DNA of 22,983 bases from positions 1 to 22,983 of the IMG/VR virus record IMGVR_UViG_3300045135_001970; one strand, 5' to 3'. This stretch comes from a virus. Within the stretch, counting starts at the first letter, position 1. Every line of letters begins with the position of its first letter. Below, one piece after another: positions 8,190-15,956 of the stretch. Position numbers and translations under genes: made by a program. The notes beneath the pieces are model-generated. The model worked only from the letters and a program-made list of their open reading frames with translations, was not told the origin of the DNA and ran no database searches.

Positions 8190-10349
8190 ATGATCCTAAT
8201 ACATAACGACTATAAGCGATTTCCAACAGCCATCGTGGATATGGAGACAACGAATGAGTCATTCATCCGCATGGCTAAAGTATATAAAAGAATGGGTGTG
8301 GAGAACAACTGTTTCCACTTAACACTGTTGCAGCCAGAATTACAAGGTATAGATCCACACTCCAAACTATTGAGTGAGGAAATTAAAGTTAAGATATATA
8401 CGGAGTGCTTCCATAACCCTTGGTACTTCTTTAGGGAGGTTGTTCGAATACCTCCTCAGTCTGGTACAGAACCAGTACAGTTTATAGCTAACCGTGGTAA
8501 CCTATCGCTAATCTGGTCGTTTTACATGGGGATAGATTATCTACTTATCCAACCACGACAAACAGGTAAGTCTGTCTCCACAGACTGTTTGATGGTGAAT
8601 CTATTATTTGTATCCTGTACAAACACAACCATCAACCTACTGACAAAAGATAACGCACTACGTACTGCTAACGTGGAGAGACTTAAACGTATTAGGGATC
8701 TACTACCAAGTTATCTATACGTTAAGGACAAGAAAGATTCTGACAACAGTATCGAAGTTACCTATAACACAAGAGGTAACAAATATAGAACAGCGGTAGC
8801 TCAGTCTAGTGAGGCGGCAGCGTTAAATGTAGGGCGTGGTGGTACATCCCCTATTAACCAGATTGATGAGGGACCATTCATCCGTCATGTCGGCACTTCC
8901 ATTCCAGCACTACTTGCTTCTGGTACAGCTGCACGTGAAGAGGCTAAACGTAAGGGTGTTCCGTACGGTACAATCTTCACTACGACGGCAGGTAAGATCG
9001 ATGATCGTGATGGTGGCTACATGTATAAAATCTATAGTGGAGCCACAGTCTGGACTGAACGAATATATGACGTTAAGACCAAGGAAGATGCGCATGTGTT
9101 AGTATCTAAAAACTGCACTGGTGCAATGACGCTGATCAATGGTACATTTAGCCATAGACAGTTGGGTAAATCTGATGATTGGTTGCGCACAGCACTCAAA
9201 GGATCGGGTGCCACTGGCGAAGAGGCCGACCGTGACTTCTTTAATAGGTGGACACGCGGTTCCCTTAAGTCACCACTAAATAACAAGTTAAATGGTGCTA
9301 TACGTGAGTCTGTAAAAGAACCAACACATCTGGAGATTACCAAAGAGGGATACATAGTTAGATGGTATGTACCTAAAGACCAGATAGACTACTACATGGA
9401 GCATAACAATGTGGTGATGGGCCTAGATACCTCAGAGGCTGTAGGTAGAGACTTTATAGCCTTGGTCGGTATTTCCGTATTGGACGGTGGTGTGGTATTT
9501 GTCTCTCCTATCAATGAGACAAATCTAATCACCTACTGTATGTTCTTATCTGACTTCATGATAAAGTATAAGAAAACTGTCTTGGTGGTTGAGAAGAAAT
9601 CTACAGGACAAACCATCACTGACTCGCTATTACTATCATTGCCTAACGCTGGAGAAGATCCGTTCAAACGTATCTTTAATAGGGTGATCGATGAGTCTGA
9701 CGATAGACAAAGGGACTTGTTGGAAATTAGACAACCGATGGGTAGAAGAACAGACGACGTCTATGTGAAGTTTAAGAAGGAGTTTGGTTTTAATACAACT
9801 GGAGCCAGTCGTGAGCTACTATACTCCAGAGTAATACAAAACGCTGCCTCTAATTCAGGACACCTAGTACACGACGATACGTTGTCTGGTGAGATCACTT
9901 CACTAGTGACCAAGAATGGTAGGATAGACCATTCGGCCTCAGGTAATGACGATTGTGTAATCGCATGGTTATTAGCACACTGGTTCTTGATGTATGGTAA
10001 ACACTTAAAGTACTATGACATCAAGGAGAACTCAGCCCTATCCCATGCCACTGGTGAGGCTAAAAGACTTACTCCTGAGGAGCTATATGTAAGGAGTGAA
10101 ATAGATAAGATCAAGACATACATTGAGTCAGTCAAGGAAGAGTTAGCTGCGTGTTCTGATCAAATAAAGATTGCTCTTATGGAGAACAGATTAGTGAGGG
10201 CTACCGAATACCTTACCAAGTTAGGTGGTAGACAGATCATTAATGCCGACTCACTTATCAGTGAGGCTAGGGATGAGAGACGTAAGAGAAATGGTAAAAC
10301 AAAACCACTGGCTAAGGCTCAAGAGAGATTAACTCCTAGCTGGTGGTAG
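8190..10349 (+). CDS. terL: Terminase large subunit (TerL)
   Basis: A 719-residue ATP-driven motor and nuclease that packages phage DNA into proheads. The ATPase half has a Walker A QPRQTGKS (residues 121-128), a Walker B with INQIDE ending at D226/E227, and a TTTAG coupling motif (264-268). The nuclease half is RNase H-like. It has an acidic residue after the first strand in MGLDTS (D413), E468 in VLVVEKKSTG, and D587/D588 in the late SGNDDCVIAWLL motif. These are the three acidic positions expected for metal binding. The length suits jumbo phages. About 110 residues precede the P-loop and a charged, helical C-terminal tail (620-719) follows the nuclease. The start at 8190 has only a weak GGGA ribosome site, so ATG 8241 is a possible alternative. 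Confidence 0.93.
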   Translation: MILIHNDYKRFPTAIVDMETTNESFIRMAKVYKRMGVENNCFHLTLLQPELQGIDPHSKLLSEEIKVKIYTECFHNPWYFFREVVRIPPQSGTEPVQFIANRGNLSLIWSFYMGIDYLLIQPRQTGKSVSTDCLMVNLLFVSCTNTTINLLTKDNALRTANVERLKRIRDLLPSYLYVKDKKDSDNSIEVTYNTRGNKYRTAVAQSSEAAALNVGRGGTSPINQIDEGPFIRHVGTSIPALLASGTAAREEAKRKGVPYGTIFTTTAGKIDDRDGGYMYKIYSGATVWTERIYDVKTKEDAHVLVSKNCTGAMTLINGTFSHRQLGKSDDWLRTALKGSGATGEEADRDFFNRWTRGSLKSPLNNKLNGAIRESVKEPTHLEITKEGYIVRWYVPKDQIDYYMEHNNVVMGLDTSEAVGRDFIALVGISVLDGGVVFVSPINETNLITYCMFLSDFMIKYKKTVLVVEKKSTGQTITDSLLLSLPNAGEDPFKRIFNRVIDESDDRQRDLLEIRQPMGRRTDDVYVKFKKEFGFNTTGASRELLYSRVIQNAASNSGHLVHDDTLSGEITSLVTKNGRIDHSASGNDDCVIAWLLAHWFLMYGKHLKYYDIKENSALSHATGEAKRLTPEELYVRSEIDKIKTYIESVKEELAACSDQIKIALMENRLVRATEYLTKLGGRQIINADSLISEARDERRKRNGKTKPLAKAQERLTPSWW

Positions 10350-10376
10350 AAAGACATCAACTAGGAGAATACAACT

Positions 10377-11405
10377 GTGAAAGCACTCACCAAAGAAACC
10401 AGAGACCACATCCTCTTTAATCTTCGAGACACTAGAGAGAAGTCCAAGATATCCTTTGTATATAAACCCCACCTATATTTGGCACTACAGAAAGTGATGG
10501 ATGTTAATAACGACTACACCATCGAGGACATAGAGTACGATAAACTACACGAACTAGATCAGCTGTTCTTTAACGAACAGCTAAAGGATTCTATTAATCC
10601 CTTCCGATCTCAGTTAGCCATAGTACGCTCCACTATGTTCGAATGGTGTACCAGACTCCCTACTTGGCTAGAGAGTCCAGAGATGAAAATGGTGGCAGAT
10701 AGGACGTATCGGGACATGGTGGTACGTGGTTTTGATAATCATTACTACACGGTAGATGATGTACCCGATTATATCGATGTACTATCAGTAGTCAAACCAG
10801 ACGTTACCATTGCTGTACCAGTGAAAGCCATTGTTGGTACTTGTCAAACAAACGTAACCCTGGCTCCGGCTTTGAGTCCTGAACAAGTACGTGCTGTATT
10901 CAAGACGGTATTGGCGTTAAAAGACCACGTGCATGGAATAGACTTTAATGGTATCCATGTTACTATTCCGAAATCTATCGTGGATTTCCTTACTGACGGT
11001 ACTATCCCTGAAGGTGTTAGCGATCGTGTAGTGTTGGCTAGTGTAGCTACTTCCCCCACTCCTTACAAGTTAGCCATTGAGTGGTTGTTACGTAATGTTG
11101 AGAGTAAGTTTGAAGATCTCAGCATGTTCAAGTCTATCATCTCGAGTAAAGCGCTAGATTTAGACTCAGAGTACAATGCAGTGAGAAGATCTAACGACAA
11201 ACCAATCCTTACTAATAAGCAGGCTCTGGCGGTCATCAACAAAGCCTTGGCGAAGGTGGACTATAAGGACAAGCTAAAGGCCAAGGACATCTACTACAGA
11301 GACTACGAGGTGTTGTCGTTCATCCGCTTCTTTGACGAACCACTTAAGGCTTTGCTACACTTCTTTGAGTCTACAGGTTATTTAGAAAAGGCAGTAGCGG
11401 CATAA
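10377..11405 (+). CDS. Conserved-looking phage protein of unknown function
   Basis: A 342-residue protein starting at GTG 10377, chosen because CTAGGAGA lies 9 bases upstream. It is 27 bases after the terminase stop and belongs to the same transcript. It is soluble, mainly helical at both ends, with a beta-rich centre (about 125-160: PDVTIAVPVKAIVGTCQTNV). The C-terminal third is lysine-rich. No catalytic motif, zinc site or membrane segment is visible. Linkage to terL suggests a packaging or virion role, but this is inference from position. The gene ends directly before the UUCG-loop hairpin at 11401-11434. Confidence 0.6.
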   Translation: MKALTKETRDHILFNLRDTREKSKISFVYKPHLYLALQKVMDVNNDYTIEDIEYDKLHELDQLFFNEQLKDSINPFRSQLAIVRSTMFEWCTRLPTWLESPEMKMVADRTYRDMVVRGFDNHYYTVDDVPDYIDVLSVVKPDVTIAVPVKAIVGTCQTNVTLAPALSPEQVRAVFKTVLALKDHVHGIDFNGIHVTIPKSIVDFLTDGTIPEGVSDRVVLASVATSPTPYKLAIEWLLRNVESKFEDLSMFKSIISSKALDLDSEYNAVRRSNDKPILTNKQALAVINKALAKVDYKDKLKAKDIYYRDYEVLSFIRFFDEPLKALLHFFESTGYLEKAVAA

Positions 11406-11434
11406 ATGTAGGGTCCTTCGGGACCCTACTTATG
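11401..11434. terminator. UUCG-tetraloop hairpin between convergent genes
   Basis: GTAGGGTCC and GGACCCTAC form a perfect 9-base stem capped by TTCG, extended after a 2-base bulge by CATAA/TTATG. It overlaps the last codons of the plus-strand gene and lies 8 bases from the end of the minus-strand gene. It is likely a bidirectional terminator or mRNA 3'-end stabiliser. The T-run is weak on both sides. Confidence 0.75.
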
Positions 11435-11441
11435 TCGTCTT

Positions 11442-12656
11442 CTAGCTAAAGTGTGACTTGGTGAGTGTACGTAGTACTATGTATAGTAAGAGGGCTGTTC
11501 TGGCACTAGCTAGTGTGGAACTACTCTTACTGGTTACAGACTCCTTAACCACCATATCTGCTAACTCACGCAATCGCATTAAGTTAGGGTCGGTAGATCT
11601 AGAAGACATATAGCTAGACCTAAGCTTGCTTATCACTAAAGGTAGGTCACTGGACTGAATATCGTTGTCACGTAGATAGCCTAGAGAGTACACTAGACAC
11701 TCATCGAGTAGTTCGGCAATAAACTCTGCTTTCCGTGCACCATAGTTGTCTGTAACGTATTCTAGAGCCTCTAAGAGGTGTTTCTCGGAGACTGTATGCA
11801 CCGCCTGACCGATGACCTTCACTAGCGGATCTTTAATGAGTCCGTCTTTAGAGGACACGACCGTGTGTATATATCTTTTACTGGCTATATAGTCACTACT
11901 CCTATCAGCCACATGGTTTACCCCATCCAACTCAATAGTACTACTTGTCGCAGTGATACGCGCATCAGCTTCTCGTACGGTGTAGAAGACATTAACCATC
12001 TTCTTTATCACCTCACGAATACGTCCCTGAATATCGTTTACCATCTTAACCAAGTCATCGTCACTACCATGTCTTTGGTAAGTCTTATACCAGATACTAT
12101 CCTTACCTAAGATATCCATACTACGAGCTAGAACTAGCTTGGCCCAACTACCGTGATTCTTAATAGCAAATTTCTTAGAGAGTGCGGCATATGTAGCTAA
12201 TGCCACTGACTTATCTGTTGGGTATGGGAAGTTATGTGACATCAACGAGGTGATGAACTTATACTGCATCATGTTCATTGCTTCAATGGCTCCCCTATCT
12301 TTGTCTTTCTGTGATAGGTGTTTGCTGGTTGCAAACTTATGTGCCACCCATATGAATGACTGGTTAGTGGCGTCACTGGATACCACAAATGAGGTATTGA
12401 TACTCTCAAGTGAGTGTAGGTCTTTCTTCAACGATAGTTCATCCATGTCCAACACTTCGTCAAACCAGATGTCTTTATCTTCTTTAGTATACTTAACGGG
12501 ATAGACACCAATCAATGCATCTCCAAAGAAGTTGATAGAGTCCTCATTCTTATTAACAAAACTAGAGACATAGCGAGTAAGTCTCTTTAACATCTTCTTA
12601 TCGAACTTGATATGGGATCCATACTCTTCGAATAACTGGTGTATTGTACTAGCCAT
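11442..12656 (-). CDS. Unrecognised protein, 404 residues
   Basis: A helical, lysine-rich protein (FDKKMLKRLTRYVSSFVNKN near residue 18) with no motif I can assign. A hydrophobic helix, ALLLYIVLRTL, lies at the extreme C-terminus (about 388-398). It is short for a membrane span but could be an amphipathic or tail anchor. The middle (about 130-260) has repeated long helices. It is a single minus-strand gene between two plus-strand blocks, convergent with the terminase operon and divergent from the leucine-rich-repeat gene. GGAGAGG lies about 16-18 bases before the ATG, farther than usual. Frame length and codon pattern support a real gene; a virion or lysis-related role cannot be told apart. 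Confidence 0.65.
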   Translation of the reverse strand: MASTIHQLFEEYGSHIKFDKKMLKRLTRYVSSFVNKNEDSINFFGDALIGVYPVKYTKEDKDIWFDEVLDMDELSLKKDLHSLESINTSFVVSSDATNQSFIWVAHKFATSKHLSQKDKDRGAIEAMNMMQYKFITSLMSHNFPYPTDKSVALATYAALSKKFAIKNHGSWAKLVLARSMDILGKDSIWYKTYQRHGSDDDLVKMVNDIQGRIREVIKKMVNVFYTVREADARITATSSTIELDGVNHVADRSSDYIASKRYIHTVVSSKDGLIKDPLVKVIGQAVHTVSEKHLLEALEYVTDNYGARKAEFIAELLDECLVYSLGYLRDNDIQSSDLPLVISKLRSSYMSSRSTDPNLMRLRELADMVVKESVTSKSSSTLASARTALLLYIVLRTLTKSHFS

Positions 12657-12795
12657 AGGACCGATATCCTCTCCGTTGGTAGGGGCGGTAAATAAAAAAA
12701 TTGTAAGTATATATAATAAACGGGAGAGTATAGTTCAACTACATCACCAACCTAGTTAATGTTTTGAAACTAGTAGTAATCAGGAGTAGAATCAG
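12657..12795. promoter_or_regulatory. Divergent intergenic region with AT-rich promoter-like core
   Basis: This 139-base gap lies between divergent genes. It holds an A-run followed by TTGTAAGTATATATAATAAA (about 12700-12719), which includes a TATAAT-like word and resembles the AT-rich early promoters of phiKZ-type phages. It probably drives the plus-strand genes from 12796. No clear operator symmetry was seen. Confidence 0.45.
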
Positions 12796-13140
12796 ATGTA
12801 TACAACAGGGAAAAACAGTAAAGGGGAAGTAGTAAAATTACCCCTACTGAATAATGGTCGAACATTGTTTTGTTCTGAAATGGATTTGGTGTCGGTCGAT
12901 ATACCTGAAGGGGTGGAGTGCTTCTATGGTAGTAAGAATGGGTTTACGGAACTAAGTCTACCTGAAGGCCTAATGATAGCCAGTGTGAATTATAATGGTA
13001 TCAAAGAACTATCTGTCCCAAATACAATAAAAACCCTATCTTGTATCGGTAACAAATTGACCGAGGTGGATGTACCACATGATCTAGTTACCTGCTATTT
13101 AGATAGCGGTGTGAATGTCAATAAAATAAAGAGAGAATAA
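12796..13140 (+). CDS. Small leucine-rich-repeat protein
   Basis: A 114-residue protein with CAGGAG about 9 bases before the ATG. From about residue 33 it shows repeats of roughly 19-20 residues: VSVDIPEGVECFYGSKNGF, TELSLPEGLMIASVNYNGI, KELSVPNTIKTLSCIGNKL and TEVDVPHDLVTCYLDSGVN. The pattern x-L-x-h-P-x-x-h-x-x-h-x-x-x-x-N-x-h is like the short bacterial LRR type seen in secreted effectors (YopM/IpaH style), though with only about four repeats and no catalytic domain. Such a solenoid normally binds another protein. It is the first gene after a probable promoter, three bases before the next gene, so it may be made early and act on a host protein; that is inference. Confidence 0.7.
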   Translation: MYTTGKNSKGEVVKLPLLNNGRTLFCSEMDLVSVDIPEGVECFYGSKNGFTELSLPEGLMIASVNYNGIKELSVPNTIKTLSCIGNKLTEVDVPHDLVTCYLDSGVNVNKIKRE

Positions 13141-13143
13141 ATT

Positions 13144-13434
13144 ATGGGTGATAAGTTAGAAAGATTAACTAAACTATTAGGTCGTGTTGAAAAGAATACA
13201 ACAGTTGGTGTTGATGAGGATGGTTGGATTGCGATAGATCATGTTGAGTCCAAGTTTCCACAACTACTACCACTATTGGATGTGCTACTGATTACAGAGA
13301 AAGGTAGACTCAATATAAGTACAATGGATATCCTCTCTAAGGCTGGATACCGTGTAACGTCTCACGAGACGGATGGTTTTGGTGAGTTATCGGCCATTGT
13401 CTGGACTAAGAAAGGTAAACTACTAGTAGTGTAG
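13144..13434 (+). CDS. Small protein with weak KptA/Tpt1-like N-lobe pattern
   Basis: A 96-residue protein, four bases after the LRR gene's stop and in the same transcript. The stretch LERLTKLLGRVE, then VGVDEDGWIAIDHV (about residues 21-34), resembles the start of RNA 2'-phosphotransferases (L..LLRH...GL.LD..GWV.ID.L). The NAD-binding C-lobe and its H/R catalytic residues are absent, and the length is only half. It may be just the winged-helix-like lobe or a chance likeness. It ends in a basic beta strand (TKKGKLLVV). A strong terminator follows at once. Confidence 0.5.
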   Translation: MGDKLERLTKLLGRVEKNTTVGVDEDGWIAIDHVESKFPQLLPLLDVLLITEKGRLNISTMDILSKAGYRVTSHETDGFGELSAIVWTKKGKLLVV

Positions 13435-13447
13435 TTAAGATCATAAG

Positions 13448-13480
13448 AAAGAGGACGCATTGCATCCTCTTTTTTTTTTT
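13448..13480 (+). terminator. Rho-independent terminator
   Basis: AGAGGACGCA and TGCATCCTCT form a 10-position stem with one C-A mismatch, extended by A-T pairs and followed by ten T bases. It is the clearest terminator in the window and closes the 12796-13434 operon. Confidence 0.9.
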
Positions 13481-13495
13481 ATTAAGGGGACGTTT

Positions 13496-14074
13496 ATGTC
13501 GGTTAAACTAAGGTTAGATTCTAATGTTGCCGGAGTTAAAGTTTTTGATGATGGTACCGGCGAGCTTATATGTAGCTTTTATGAACCTAAGGTAGGTACT
13601 AGTGGGGCTACCACATTCTTCTGTATACATGACGGAACACTAAAGGTCATGTACTTGGATATCCCAAAAAGTGGACTACTCAGTGACGTTGAGAAAGCTG
13701 AGTTTGTTTCAGGACTAGTGGAATCCATTAATAAACTAGACGACCATAGTAGTCTATTGGTGACGTCCTACTCGTGGTCAGATATACACCTAATCGAGTC
13801 CCCGGATACCCTACTAATAAAGTCTGGAAATAGTACCCTCTTTAAGATAGGTAGAGATACTAGCACTAAGGGTCCGCTAGTGCCATTCCCAGACAATACC
13901 ACTGGTATACTAGAAGATGCCATCGTGGGTGAAGTAATTTCCAATAGAGTGAACATGGATATGTTCCTACATAGCGTGTACAGCTTAATCAGAACAGCCA
14001 GTGATCCGCGATTGGAACACATGGAGCCTCCTTTTGCAGCAACTCCTACATCCTTCACCATCACCATACATTAG
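13496..14074 (+). CDS. Unrecognised protein, 192 residues
   Basis: The start is ATG 13496, with AAGGGG about 7 bases before it. The frame is open from 13460, but that would place the start inside the terminator hairpin and its T-run, so it is rejected. The protein begins MSVKLRLDSNVAGVKVFDDG and has a beta-rich N-terminal half, a helix near 75-90 and a second helix near 148-170, ending in a strand (TSFTITIH). No motif is recognised. It follows the terminator with no long leader, so its transcription depends on read-through or a promoter in the T-run region. Its last four bases overlap the end of the convergent minus-strand gene. Confidence 0.6.
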   Translation: MSVKLRLDSNVAGVKVFDDGTGELICSFYEPKVGTSGATTFFCIHDGTLKVMYLDIPKSGLLSDVEKAEFVSGLVESINKLDDHSSLLVTSYSWSDIHLIESPDTLLIKSGNSTLFKIGRDTSTKGPLVPFPDNTTGILEDAIVGEVISNRVNMDMFLHSVYSLIRTASDPRLEHMEPPFAATPTSFTITIH

Positions 14075-14859
14075 AAGGACGTCAACTTGAGTGCGCGATT
14101 GTATGCTGGCCTATCGTCCATGAAAGCTATCTTAGTCCACTTGGTCTCTAGGTATTCATCATACAACTCATTTGAGTCGGCATAGCTCTCTACCACATCC
14201 TTGAACTTACCTAACTCAGCACCACCATGTAAGACGCCGCTATCCATGGGTATTATGGTATTGGTATGTATCCACGCTTTAACAGCTAGTAGTACTAGCT
14301 TTGAAAATGCTTTGTATGTGGTAACGTTTAGGTTACTCATATTAGCGTCATTACTCAGCGTAACCTTTACGGACCCTACAAACCCATCGCCACCTAGATC
14401 TTTGATAGAGATAGTGTTGTCACCGATGATAGATACCTCGGCGCTATTGTTTGGTGTAGACGTCAACGCGGCGTCTGCCATCTTGTGTGCGGCACTAGAT
14501 AATGTAGAGCTACCACCCATTCCAGATAAGTACCCATTGTTTTCCACATGGTCAAAGTTTACCGAGTGCACTGCGGTAATACTTTTGTTCTGCGTTAGGT
14601 GTTTGGGGATTTTATACACCAATGTAGTGCCATCGTTGAAGATGGGTTTTAAATTACTGAGTTCGATATAATCTTGAACACCACCCACGATGTTACAGTC
14701 TTCTATAACTCTAGCATCTATAACCTTCTCTCTAATTACCGATTCCAAAGAAACAGGGTATCTTAGACTACCATAATGTGACCCTACAAAGGCATAATGG
14801 AGTACCTCTTTGGGTATGTTGAATTGAACATCTTTGATAGCTTTATCTATTGCGTTCAT
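14071..14859 (-). CDS. Unrecognised protein, 262 residues
   Basis: AAGAGG lies about 12 bases before the ATG. The protein is soluble, with an N-terminal helix-rich part and a glycine/serine-rich section (about residues 110-130: NNGYLSGMGGSSTLSSAAHK). A beta-rich section (140-180) and a C-terminal helical part follow. No catalytic motif, signal peptide or membrane helix is seen. The gene is divergent from phuZ across 143 bases and convergent, by a 4-base overlap, with the 192-residue gene. Being on the strand of the sheath and tube genes, it may be a late virion gene; this is only a guess from orientation. Confidence 0.6.
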   Translation of the reverse strand: MNAIDKAIKDVQFNIPKEVLHYAFVGSHYGSLRYPVSLESVIREKVIDARVIEDCNIVGGVQDYIELSNLKPIFNDGTTLVYKIPKHLTQNKSITAVHSVNFDHVENNGYLSGMGGSSTLSSAAHKMADAALTSTPNNSAEVSIIGDNTISIKDLGGDGFVGSVKVTLSNDANMSNLNVTTYKAFSKLVLLAVKAWIHTNTIIPMDSGVLHGGAELGKFKDVVESYADSNELYDEYLETKWTKIAFMDDRPAYNRALKLTSF

Positions 14860-14923
14860 TTTGATATAAAACCTCTTGGTTGATGCACTGTAAAATAAAC
14901 AGCGATCGGCTAATTTTCAAACC

Positions 14924-14963
14924 TATATTATTACTTTGAGCATTACTACAGATGCTTTATAGT
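14924..14963 (+). promoter_or_regulatory. Putative phuZ promoter
   Basis: Upstream of phuZ, TATATTATTAC (14924-14934) resembles the AT-rich early promoter word of phiKZ-type phages. Overlapping it downstream are TTGAGC (14936-14941) and TATAGT (14958-14963), 16 bases apart, like a sigma70 -35/-10 pair. The start codon follows about 40 bases later. Which of the two, if either, is used cannot be told. Confidence 0.5.
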
Positions 14964-15002
14964 AACAGTATTTAATAAACGAAAAAATAAGGAATGAATT
15001 AA

Positions 15003-15305
15003 ATGAAAAATGGTACTATTCGTATTTACGGTTGTGGCGGAGCAGGCACAAACATCGCGCAGCAATTCTTCGGTCTAGAGGAAGACCCGAACTTTGCTGA
15101 AATCAAAACCACTATCATCGACACTAGTCGTTCTAACCTACATGGTGGTATTCCTGACGAAGCATGCTTCATCTTACCTGACGTTGATGGTAGCGGTAAG
15201 GTTCGTAAAGAAAACCATGAAGAGATTGCCAAGTCTATCAAACCGATCCTGGTCAAACACCAACCTGAATCTTTAAATATTGTAGTGTTCTCTACAGCCG
15301 GTGGT
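15003..15305 (+). CDS. phuZ: Phage tubulin PhuZ, exon 1 (residues 1-101)
   Basis: AAGGA lies 9 bases before the ATG. Exon 1 has the tubulin/FtsZ T1 loop GCGGAGTN (residues 10-17) and a T3-like IIDTSRSN (38-45). It ends at NIVVFSTAGG, the strand and first glycines of the GTP-binding signature. Unspliced, the frame reads only seven more codons (KQAKAA-stop at 15326), giving a 107-residue fragment without GTPase activity. After splicing to exon 2 the protein is 321 residues, near the roughly 315 of the PhuZ from phage 201phi2-1. PhuZ forms GTP-driven filaments that centre the phage nucleus and transport capsids. The splice boundary is inferred from the IGS pairing (exon GGT with intron GCC at 15329-15331) and from the protein alignment. 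Confidence 0.85.
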
Positions 15306-15601
15306 AAACAAGCTAAAGCAGCTTAAATGCCTCGTCTAAGGGTGACCTTAGATTGTGCGTCTCCTAACTGCGGGGATCTCCTTAGAGTTCTATAGTACTA
15401 CTTACAACTAGAAATAGATTGTAATACCTACTCCAATAATGGAAGCAGTAGGCATAGTAAAAACCTATAGAAATTGGACAATCCGCATCGAAGTTCCTAA
15501 GCCTACGGGTATGGAATGTGATCAACGACTAACCCATTCACCAGGGTGTAGGGGTCAAGTGACCTCGAAATGGAGACATCTTTCAGACCATTAAAATAAA
15601 C

Positions 15602-15630
15602 TACCCTATTCTCGTGGGGAGAATAGGGTA
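15602..15630 (+). other. 12-pair stem-loop inside intron, before its ORF
   Basis: TACCCTATTCTC and GAGAATAGGGTA pair perfectly around GTGGG. It lies in the P8-side insertion between the ribozyme core and the ribosome site of the intron ORF. No T-run follows. It may insulate the ORF from the ribozyme fold. Confidence 0.6.
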
Positions 15631-15651
15631 CCAACAGATAAGGATTAATAT

Positions 15652-15876
15652 GTGGCTGTGCTATCTAGTAGAGCTGCCCTAGCAGCCATAACTAAAACCT
15701 ATAGGATCAACTTCGGTGATCATAATGAGGTGGTGTTTGGAGCCTATGAACTACTAAGGCGACTGAACATAACCTGTAGTAAACCATTGGCTAAAATAAC
15801 TGCGGCCGATGTGAACGTAATCCTCAACACACCCCACATCAGTGTTGAACGATTAAATTATAGTCTGAAAGAATAA
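15652..15876 (+). CDS. Intron-internal ORF, 74 residues, unknown
   Basis: The start is GTG 15652, with AAGGA (15640-15644) seven bases upstream. The overlapping ATG 15650 gives only ten residues. The ORF sits between the two P7 strands, the usual place for homing endonuclease genes in phage group I introns, and its TAA stop directly abuts the P7 3' element. The protein (ending VERLNYSLKE) has no HNH, GIY-YIG, LAGLIDADG or zinc-finger pattern. It looks like two helical stretches with a short beta-strand part. It could be an eroded endonuclease, an accessory splicing protein, or a freeloader gene. The ribosome site argues that it is expressed. Confidence 0.6.
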   Translation: MAVLSSRAALAAITKTYRINFGDHNEVVFGAYELLRRLNITCSKPLAKITAADVNVILNTPHISVERLNYSLKE

Positions 15877-15956
15877 GATATAGTCTCGCCTCTATGTGAA
15901 AGCATAGAGCTGGGTTCGTCCCGGTTCTAGAGTAACGACCTAGAATGAAGATAGCG

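Larger units (their letters stand above)
15306..15956 (+). ncRNA. Group I self-splicing intron in phuZ
   Basis: The order and sequence of core elements match group I (IA2-like, as in the T4 td intron). P1 is exon GGT with GCC at 15329-15331, with a P1 extension AAGCT/AGCTT (15310-15314, 15320-15324). P2 is at 15335-15352, with a 7-pair stem and GUGA loop. P4 is GCGGG (15370-15374) with TCCGC (15482-15486). The P7 5' strand GACTA lies within CAACGACTA (15523-15531), and the P7 3' strand TAGTC within AAGATATAGTCT (15881-15885). P9 is at 15890-15909, P9.1 at 15910-15924 and P9.2 at 15925-15945. The terminal G is placed at 15956 because exon 2 then begins ACA GGG TCA and restores the signature AGGTGS. 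G 15947 and G 15962 are in-phase alternatives. P1 is weak (3 pairs, a mismatch, then 1), so the 5' site is less certain than the core. Confidence 0.85.

Noticed and set aside
9032-9355. Minus-strand frame opposite terL
   Set aside because: Antisense to the conserved terminase frame; no ribosome site and no recognisable product.
13460-13495. Extended start of the 192-residue gene at 13460
   Set aside because: It would begin inside the terminator stem and be coded by its T-run (FFF); ATG 13496 has its own ribosome site.
14201-14671. 156-residue plus-strand frame opposite the 262-residue gene
   Set aside because: Long but antisense. The minus-strand frame has a ribosome site and a balanced composition, whereas this product is hydrophobic and S/T/P-rich.
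15306-15956. Intein or frameshift explanation for the broken phuZ
   Set aside because: In-frame stops fill the insertion, so no intein can be translated. The two halves are separated by 651 bases with matched ribozyme elements, not by a simple indel.
15945-15956. Separate 224-residue gene starting at ATG 15945
   Set aside because: No ribosome site precedes it, and its first four codons lie in the intron tail; the protein is the C-terminal part of PhuZ.
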